Under the pieces are notes generated by a model. It was not told the origin of the DNA, did no database searches, and saw nothing but the letters and a program-made list of their open reading frames with translations. A stretch of DNA of 64,000 bases from Mycobacterium sp. Aquia_213 (GTDB taxonomy: Bacteria; Actinomycetota; Actinomycetes; Mycobacteriales; Mycobacteriaceae): the NCBI RefSeq assembly GCF_026625985.1, contig NZ_CP113116.1, positions 2,108,001 through 2,172,000 of the forward strand, in the 5' to 3' direction. Position numbers and translations under genes: made by a program. Below are positions 58,501 to 64,000 of the stretch, one piece after another (position 1 is the stretch's first letter; every line of letters begins with the position of its first letter).

Positions 58501-59700
58501 TTACTCGGTTTTGGCGAGCGCACGACCCATGCGCGATACGGCCTCGGTGAGGATCGTTTGCGAGGTAGCGAAATTCAGCCGGACATGCCCCGCTCCGCCG
58601 GTGCCGAAGACGTGGCCGGAGCTGAGCGCGACGCGGGCGTGGTCGAGAAACCAGCGAGCCGGCCCGGACATATCGGCCACCACCGCGAGGCCGTCGGCGG
58701 CATCTTCGGTGAAACCGAGCCGCCGACAATCGAGCCAGGCGAGGTAGGTGCCCTGTGTCCCTTGATATTTCACCTGCGGAAGGTGTTCAGCGACGAGGTT
58801 GTTCAGTAACGTTCGATTGGCGTCCAGGCCCCCCAGCAGCGCGTCGAGCCAGTCGCCGCCGGTGCGGAACGCTTCGGCGTGCGCGATGATGCCCAGGTGA
58901 CTCGGCCCGTGGCTGACCTCTTCCGGCATCCGCTGCAGATCCGCGGCCGCTTCGGGCCCGGCAATGGCCAGGGCCGCCTTGAGTCCGGAAAGGTTCCACG
59001 CCTTGGATGCGGAGGTCAGGGCGAACGCATCCTCGGCGCCGGGGACGCTCAGGTACGGCGTGAATCGCGATCCGGACAAGACCACCGGTGCGTGAATCTC
59101 GTCTGCGACCACCCGCACCCGCAACCGCCGCGCGCATTCGGCCACGGCGCACAATTCTTCGACGGTGTGCACCGTCGAAGTTGGATTGTGCGGATTGCAC
59201 AGCAAGTACGCGACCTTTCGGCCCGACGCCCGCGCGCGCGTGAACGCTTCCTCCAACGCGTCCAACGCAATTCGTCCGTCGGCATCGAGTGGCGCCTCGA
59301 TCACCCGTCGGCCCGAGTGTGCCACGAAAGCGTAGAACGGTGCGTACACCGGAGGATTCACGACGACCGCATCGCCCGGGTCGGTGATAAGCCGCAACGT
59401 CTCAACGATTCCGAGCATGACGTCCGGAACGATCGTCGTGCGGCTGACCTCGACGTCGTGCCATTCCCAACGCCGCGAAGCGAATTCGCCGACGGCCTCG
59501 GCGAGCGCGGTGCCCGACGGATAGCCGGTATCGCCGTTGTCGATCGCCGTGCGCAGCGCATCGGCGACGGTGGGTGCCAGGTTGACATCCATCTCGGCAA
59601 CCCACAACGGCAAGACATCGGCGGGATACGCGCGCCACTTCATGCTGGTGCGCAGCCGCAGTTGCTCCAGCGTGAGTTCGTCGAGTGGATTAAGCGTCAC
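58501..59700 (-). CDS. MalY/PatB-type PLP aminotransferase (cystathionine beta-lyase-like)
   Basis: 399 residues from GTG 59700. Fold-type I PLP enzyme: LPLWVAEMD near the start, VVNPPVYAPFYAF, CNPHNPTS, VVADEIHAPVV and the PLP lysine in SASKAWNLSGLK, with the C-terminal Arg in GHVRLNFATS. It corresponds to Rv2294. Probable C-S lyase acting on cystathionine or related thioethers, or an aminotransferase. The 5' end is 27 bp from the next gene on the same strand. Confidence 0.88.
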   Translation of the reverse strand: MTLNPLDELTLEQLRLRTSMKWRAYPADVLPLWVAEMDVNLAPTVADALRTAIDNGDTGYPSGTALAEAVGEFASRRWEWHDVEVSRTTIVPDVMLGIVETLRLITDPGDAVVVNPPVYAPFYAFVAHSGRRVIEAPLDADGRIALDALEEAFTRARASGRKVAYLLCNPHNPTSTVHTVEELCAVAECARRLRVRVVADEIHAPVVLSGSRFTPYLSVPGAEDAFALTSASKAWNLSGLKAALAIAGPEAAADLQRMPEEVSHGPSHLGIIAHAEAFRTGGDWLDALLGGLDANRTLLNNLVAEHLPQVKYQGTQGTYLAWLDCRRLGFTEDAADGLAVVADMSGPARWFLDHARVALSSGHVFGTGGAGHVRLNFATSQTILTEAVSRMGRALAKTE

Positions 59701-59726
59701 TCCCGCAGACTAAGCCGCTTGCGGAC

Positions 59727-60824
59727 TTAGCCGGTCACAAATGCGCCCTTGGGGATCGTCAACGGCAAGTCGACCGAACTCAGCAGTCCGGGCTCGGCGG
59801 CGACGACATAGGGCACGGCATTGACGACGCGCATCGCGGTGGCGACCATCGCGCCCGCCCCGGACGTCATACTTCCGACCCCGGCCTTGCGCGGGTCCTT
59901 CAGCGTTGCTGCCAAGCTGCAGTCGATATCGGGGTCGCCAAAAATTTGAACGCGGTAGGACAGATCGCCGATCCCGGTTGGCCATTCGGGCGCGACGTCA
60001 TGGGCGAGCCGGGTGATGTGCTCGATGACAATGGCTTCGCGGCCGTCGACCACGCCCGTCGCCCGCATGCGCAGCGCCCCGGCCGTGCCGGCCTCGACGG
60101 TGCCCATCGCGACCTCGAGCGTCCGGTTGGTGACCGCGCGGTCGAAATGCTCACGGACCTCTTGGACTTCGACCCCGAGTGCGTCCCCGATCAATCGGAT
60201 CTGCCCTGACCATTCGCCGGCGATGGCGCCGGCAAAGCCGATCCAGGGCTGGTAGTCGAGCGGCCGGCCGAAGCCCAGCGCGTCGCTCATGATGTCGGGA
60301 ACGCCGTAGTCGTCGTAGAGGCCGATCTCCCACGAGTGGATTTTCTCGATGGACGCCGACTGGGTGCTCAGCACCAGCGGCAGGTAGTCCGCCGCAAAGC
60401 CCGGCTCGATCCCCGACGCGTAGAGCGACACCTGGCCTTGCTTGGCGGCGGCGACCAGTTGGTCGCGCCACTCTGCGGGTTCGTAGGCATGCGGGTTGAC
60501 CAGCCTCGTGGTGCTGGTCGTGACGACGTTGATCCCGGCTTCGAGCAGCCTGACGTAGTCCGGGATGGCCAGGGCGTCGCGTTCCGGGCCGCTGGCCGCG
60601 TAGATCACGCAGTCGGGTTTCAGGGCGATTAGTGCGTCGGCGTCGTTGGTGGCCTTCAGGCCGATCGGCTCACCGTTGGCGAGTTCGCCGGCATCCTTGC
60701 CGTCCTTCTCGGGGGAGTGCACCCACACGCCGACCAGATCCAGATTGGGGCGCTGCTGGATGGCGCGGATGGCGATCGAGCCGATGCCGCCCGTCGCCCA
60801 CACCACTACCCGCTGAGCCGTCAT
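59727..60824 (-). CDS. NAD(P)H-dependent amine-dehydrogenase-family protein (DapB-fold), copy 1
   Basis: 365 residues with GAGGAGG upstream of ATG 60824. N-terminal Rossmann fold with VVVWATGGIGSIAIRAIQQRPNLDLVGVWVHS; LASGPERDA-like CVIYAASGPE and INVVTTSTT continue the dihydrodipicolinate-reductase-like pattern of the 2,4-diaminopentanoate dehydrogenase group. The C-terminal part has DALGVEVQEVREH and GREAIVIEHITRLAHDVAPEWP. Substrate unknown. It is a clear paralogue of the gene at 62094-63155, facing the other way. Confidence 0.83.
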   Translation of the reverse strand: MTAQRVVVWATGGIGSIAIRAIQQRPNLDLVGVWVHSPEKDGKDAGELANGEPIGLKATNDADALIALKPDCVIYAASGPERDALAIPDYVRLLEAGINVVTTSTTRLVNPHAYEPAEWRDQLVAAAKQGQVSLYASGIEPGFAADYLPLVLSTQSASIEKIHSWEIGLYDDYGVPDIMSDALGFGRPLDYQPWIGFAGAIAGEWSGQIRLIGDALGVEVQEVREHFDRAVTNRTLEVAMGTVEAGTAGALRMRATGVVDGREAIVIEHITRLAHDVAPEWPTGIGDLSYRVQIFGDPDIDCSLAATLKDPRKAGVGSMTSGAGAMVATAMRVVNAVPYVVAAEPGLLSSVDLPLTIPKGAFVTG

Positions 60825-60988
60825 ATTGTTCCTCCTCAGTTGCGTGCGCGATGAAAGCTGAGGCGGCCGTTGCCCTTACGCCGACAGTTACCCAACGTTC
60901 GATTCGCAAGCTACAGCCGCGAGCCCACACGGTCAAGGGTTTAAGAGAGCAAGTACTATCCTAAAGAACAAATCTTAGGTTAATCTGC

Positions 60989-61079
60989 GGGATGTGAGGG
61001 TCGACCGGCTTTTTGCCCGCCTCCGAGCGACAACTCGAGAAAGGGTTGTCGCTCAGAGGCGGGCACTTCGTCACATCCC
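60989..61079. repeat. Long imperfect inverted repeat (extended hairpin)
   Basis: Inner arms 61015-61034 and 61045-61064 pair over 20 positions with one mismatch and a 10-nt loop. Outer arms GGGATGTGA (60989-60997) and TCACATCCC (61071-61079) are exact complements. Together they span 91 bp in the divergent region and end 24 bp before the ATG of the first luciferase-like gene. Could be a terminator, operator or degenerate mobile-element end. Confidence 0.7.
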
Positions 61080-61103
61080 CGGAACAGCTGCTGGCGGTCG
61101 CTG

Positions 61104-62081
61104 ATGTTCACCCTGCGGTTCGACATGCGCGCTCCGGCGTGGGCCGGGCCGGCCGCCGATCTGTACGCGGCGGCCATCGACATGTGTGCGTGGGCAGAGA
61201 CCCGCGGCGGCGTGCTGGCCGTACTGTCCGAACACCACGGTGCCGACGACGGCCACCTGCCGGTACCGCTCACGTTGGCCTCGGCGATCGCGGCCAGGAC
61301 CACCAGTCTGGCGATGCTGCTGGCCGCCGTGCCGATTCCGCTGTGGGATCCGGTCCGGCTCGCCGAGGAGATGAGCGTGCTGGACCTGATCAGTCGCGGA
61401 CGGGTGTCCTACGCGTTCGGCGTCGGACACCGAGGTGAGGAGTACGACCACTTCGGGATCGACATGAGCACCCGCGGTCGGGTCGCTGACGAGATGCTGG
61501 CCGTGCTGGGCCCGCTGGTACGGGGCGAATCCGTGGAATACCGGGGCCGCAAGGTCCGCGTTACCCCGCCGTGTACGTCGCCCAACGGGCCAATGATGCT
61601 GATCGCCGGTGGCAGCAAAGCGGCCGCCCGACGAGCGGGCGCCCACGGACTAGGTTTCATCTCCCAGACCGCGTCGCCCGGGCTGAAGGAGTACTACGAG
61701 GCACAGTGCCGTGCGCACGGACACGAACCCGGAATTATTCAATTCCCCCAACCAGGTTCTCCGACAGCAGTTTTCGTGGCTGACGACGTCGATGCGGCAT
61801 GGGGTGAGCTGGGACCGCACCTGTTGCATGACGCGCAGACAGCGGCGTCCTACCGGCCGCACGACGACTCGGTAGCCAGCATCACCCGAGCCGACAGCGT
61901 GGCGGCACTGCGAGAAGACAACGGCCCGTACCGCATCTTCACGTCCGATCAGGCGGCCGACTACGTGCGCGAAGGGCAACTGCTGCCGCTGGCTCCGCTG
62001 TGCGGCGGCGTCGCACCGGAGGTGGCGTGGCCGTATCTCGAGCGTGCCGCGGCCGCCGCCAGTCGAGCCCACGACAAGTAA
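61104..62081 (+). CDS. LLM-class flavin-dependent oxidoreductase, copy 1
   Basis: 325 residues from ATG 61104. Luciferase-like TIM-barrel: FTLRFDMRAPAWAG, LSEHHGADDGHLP, RLAEEMSVLDLISRGRVSYAFGVGHRGEEYDHFG and GPMMLIAGGSKAAARRAGAHGLGF. Cofactor may be FMN or F420 (mycobacteria use both). Substrate unknown. It lies 12 bp upstream of the amine-dehydrogenase copy 2, so they form an operon. Confidence 0.87.
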   Translation: MFTLRFDMRAPAWAGPAADLYAAAIDMCAWAETRGGVLAVLSEHHGADDGHLPVPLTLASAIAARTTSLAMLLAAVPIPLWDPVRLAEEMSVLDLISRGRVSYAFGVGHRGEEYDHFGIDMSTRGRVADEMLAVLGPLVRGESVEYRGRKVRVTPPCTSPNGPMMLIAGGSKAAARRAGAHGLGFISQTASPGLKEYYEAQCRAHGHEPGIIQFPQPGSPTAVFVADDVDAAWGELGPHLLHDAQTAASYRPHDDSVASITRADSVAALREDNGPYRIFTSDQAADYVREGQLLPLAPLCGGVAPEVAWPYLERAAAAASRAHDK

Positions 62082-62093
62082 GGAGAACTGCTG

Positions 62094-63155
62094 ATGCGTG
62101 TTGTCGTGTGGTCCACCGGGGGAGTCGGCTCGATCGCCATCGACGCGATTCGCCGCCGGCCGGATCTGGAACTTGTTGGTGTCTGGGTATATTCGCCCGA
62201 CAAGGTCGGCAAGGACGCTGGCGAGTTGGCGGGCGGTGAACCGCTGGGACTGTTGGCCACCAATGATGCCGACGCGCTGATCGCGCTGGCGCCCGACTGC
62301 GTGGTGTATGCGGCCAGTGGCCCCGACCGCGATGGCGCGGCCGTGCCCGACTACGTGCGTCTGTTGGCGGCGGGCATCAACGTGGTGTCGACGTCGTCGA
62401 CGAGCCTGGTGTACCCGCCGTCCTATTTTGCGCCCAACTGGCGCGACGACCTGGACGCGGCGGCCAAAGCCGGCCAGGCGTCGTTCTACGGGTCGGGCAT
62501 ATTTCCCGGCTTTGCTTCGGATCAGCTCGCGTTGCTGATGACGACCCAGTCCAAGAGCATCCGCCGGATCACAGCCAGCGAGGTCGCCCTCAACGACCAC
62601 TATCCGGTGGCCGACGTGATGATGGACGGGATGGGCTTTGGCCGGCCGCTGGATTTCGAGCCGATGCTGAAGACGCCCGGGTTCATCGAAATGGCTTGGA
62701 AAGCACCGATTTACCTGATGGCAGAGGGCCTCGGTGTCGAGGTGGAAGAAATACGCGGTTCGCTCGATCGTGAGCTGACCGACCGCGACATCGAGGTCGC
62801 GTTCGGGACAATCAAGGCCGGTACCTGCGGTGCGGTGCGGACCCGGGCAGCAGGGGTCGTCAACGGTGCGGAAGCCATCGTGATCGAGCACGTCATCCGG
62901 ATGGCGCGCGATGTCGCACCGGCCTGGCCGACTTCGGAGTGTGACGCCACGTATCGGGTCGACATCGAAGGCGATCCCGATATCCACTGCGAGATGACGC
63001 TCGGGGCGGCGCAGGGCCACGCCGCGGGCCATGCCGCGATGGCGTCCACGGCAATGCGCGTCGTCAATGCGATCCCGTACGTCGTCGACGCGCCCCCGGG
63101 GCTGCTGAGCTCGCTGGACATCCCGACGACGCTGCCGCTTTACGCCTTCGACTGA
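62094..63155 (+). CDS. NAD(P)H-dependent amine-dehydrogenase-family protein, copy 2
   Basis: 353 residues; AAGGAG is 8 nt upstream of ATG 62094. Same domains and motifs as copy 1: VVVWSTGGVGSIAIDAIRRRPDLELVGVWVYS, VVYAASGPDRD, INVVSTSST and GFGRPLDFEP. The C terminus differs most. Probably reduces or oxidises a C-N bond with NAD(P). Co-transcribed with both luciferase-like genes. Confidence 0.83.
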   Translation: MRVVVWSTGGVGSIAIDAIRRRPDLELVGVWVYSPDKVGKDAGELAGGEPLGLLATNDADALIALAPDCVVYAASGPDRDGAAVPDYVRLLAAGINVVSTSSTSLVYPPSYFAPNWRDDLDAAAKAGQASFYGSGIFPGFASDQLALLMTTQSKSIRRITASEVALNDHYPVADVMMDGMGFGRPLDFEPMLKTPGFIEMAWKAPIYLMAEGLGVEVEEIRGSLDRELTDRDIEVAFGTIKAGTCGAVRTRAAGVVNGAEAIVIEHVIRMARDVAPAWPTSECDATYRVDIEGDPDIHCEMTLGAAQGHAAGHAAMASTAMRVVNAIPYVVDAPPGLLSSLDIPTTLPLYAFD

Positions 63156-63200
63156 ACGTGTAACGTGCATCACAAAGATTAGGCCACCTAGGAGGTTGCC

Positions 63201-64000
63201 GTGTTCACACTGCGCTTCGATATGCGTGCCCCGTCGTGGGGTGCGCCTCCTGCCGCGCTGTATGCCGCGGTCCCCGAAATGTGCTCCTGGGCCGAGGATC
63301 ACGGCGGCCTGGCCGCCGTGCTGTGTGAGCATCATGGGTCCGAGGACGGCTACCTGCCGTCGCCGATGATCCTGGCGCCGGCGATCGCGGCGCGCACGCA
63401 ACGGCTGGCGATGAACCTGATCCTGATTCTGCCGTTCTACGACCCGGTGCGGCTGGCCGAGGACATGTCGGTCCTCGACATCATCAGCGGTGGGCGGGCC
63501 ATGTACACCATGGCTCTCGGCTACCGGCCCGAGGAGTTCGAACACTTCGGCTTGGCCATCAAGAAGCGTGGCCGCATCGCTGACGAGAAGCTCGGGCTGT
63601 TGCGCCGGCTGCTGACCGAAGGAGCCGTCGACGACGACGGACGCCGGATCAACGTGACGCCCGCTCCGCTGACCGCGGGCGGCCCGTCGATGATGTGGGG
63701 CGGCGGCACGCTGGCGGCCGCGCGTCGGGCCGGCAGGTATGGCCTGGGCATGCTGGGTAACGCCAACGAGCCCGGCATGCGGGAGGCTTACGAGGAGGCG
63801 TGCCGCGAGCACGGCCACGCGCCGGGAACGACGATGTTTCCCGACCGCAACACCCCGTCGGTCGTGTTCGTCGCCGACGACTTGGACCAGGCCTGGAAAG
63901 AGATCGGCGAGCATCTGCTGCACGACGTGCGGACTTATGCCGCGTGGAATCCCGGGGACGAGACGACGGCCGGTTTCAGTCACGTGAAGACCGTCGACGA
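63201..64000 (+). CDS. LLM-class flavin-dependent oxidoreductase, copy 2 (cut by window end)
   Basis: At least 266 codons from GTG 63201, with AGGAGG 5-10 nt upstream; the 3' end lies outside the window. Pattern as in copy 1 (FTLRFDMRAPSWG, LCEHHGSEDGYLPSP, RLAEDMSVLDIISGGRAMYTMALGYRPEEFEHFG, MMWGGGTLAAARRAGRYGLG). Paralogous to 61104-62081. It closes an alternating luciferase-like/amine-dehydrogenase-like/luciferase-like operon. Confidence 0.85.
   Translation, partial: MFTLRFDMRAPSWGAPPAALYAAVPEMCSWAEDHGGLAAVLCEHHGSEDGYLPSPMILAPAIAARTQRLAMNLILILPFYDPVRLAEDMSVLDIISGGRAMYTMALGYRPEEFEHFGLAIKKRGRIADEKLGLLRRLLTEGAVDDDGRRINVTPAPLTAGGPSMMWGGGTLAAARRAGRYGLGMLGNANEPGMREAYEEACREHGHAPGTTMFPDRNTPSVVFVADDLDQAWKEIGEHLLHDVRTYAAWNPGDETTAGFSHVKTVD

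Noticed and set aside
61650..63983. A 777-codon reverse frame under the luciferase-like operon
   Set aside because: It lacks family motifs, is rich in Arg/His/Gly as expected from antisense of GC-rich genes, and opposes three well-supported genes with ribosome-binding sites.
1..64000. tRNA, rRNA, IS element or prophage integration sites
   Set aside because: No cloverleaf with CCA-proximal pattern, transposase DDE/HNH motif, integrase or att-like repeat was seen on either strand.

Overview
The window is high-GC actinobacterial DNA and almost certainly comes from a mycobacterium. The gene content points that way: a haloalkane dehalogenase, DUF2652 protein and MalY-type aminotransferase that I recognise as close relatives of M. 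tuberculosis Rv2296, Rv2295 and Rv2294; an htpG gene; TIGR00027-type methyltransferases; PknH-sensor-like lipoproteins; a DUF3556 membrane protein; an adhB-like NDMA-type alcohol dehydrogenase; a SigH-like ECF sigma factor; and frequent GTG/TTG starts with mycobacterial TANNNT -10 boxes. Species cannot be fixed from the sequence alone. No tRNA, rRNA, CRISPR array, insertion sequence or phage structural module was seen.

Layout. (1) 1-5.5 kb: a Gly-rich octapeptide-repeat ORF, an alpha/beta-hydrolase/cyclase fusion, then a two-gene operon (asnO-ngg type) predicted to make the dipeptide osmolyte N-acetylglutaminylglutamine amide. (2) 5.5-16.3 kb: one giant reverse-strand gene of 3583 codons with a BTAD/SARP-type DNA-binding head, a class III cyclase domain, an AAA/STAND ATPase, a helical (TPR-like) region and eight tandem ~270-residue NTF2/SnoaL-like repeat units. 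This is the most unusual object in the window. (3) 16.4-24 kb: a secreted M15-like peptidase, three methyltransferases, a GT1 glycosyltransferase, a secreted histidine phosphatase and two secreted collagen-like Gly-Pro-Gly repeat proteins. (4) 24-35 kb: a thioesterase/acyl-CoA ligase pair preceded by an 11-codon mini-ORF, htpG, DUF3556, an MFS carrier, a PadR/nitronate monooxygenase divergon with a clear operator, a VOC protein and an ECF sigma factor. (5) 35-45.6 kb: a GMC oxidoreductase/TetR divergon, small membrane, secreted and lipoprotein genes including a frameshifted duplicate, a DMT transporter, DoxX and a bicupin. (6) 45.7-55 kb: an alcohol dehydrogenase/thiolase divergon with twin hairpins, CysQ, a putative diiron-like hydrolase with a polytopic membrane protein, a sulfotransferase, a DUF1214 protein and a TetR. 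(7) 55-64 kb: an amidohydrolase, the dehalogenase/DUF2652/aminotransferase block, and alternating amine-dehydrogenase-like and luciferase-like oxidoreductases around a long inverted repeat. The last gene is cut by the window end.

How it fits together. Most of the window is accessory metabolism (redox enzymes, acyl-CoA chemistry, transport) arranged as small divergons with their own regulators. Two themes recur: cyclase-fold signalling (three proteins) and paralogous duplication (giant-gene repeats, lipoprotein pair, oxidoreductase pairs, Gly-Pro proteins). Functional statements are homology-based recognition from the translated sequence; no database search was possible.
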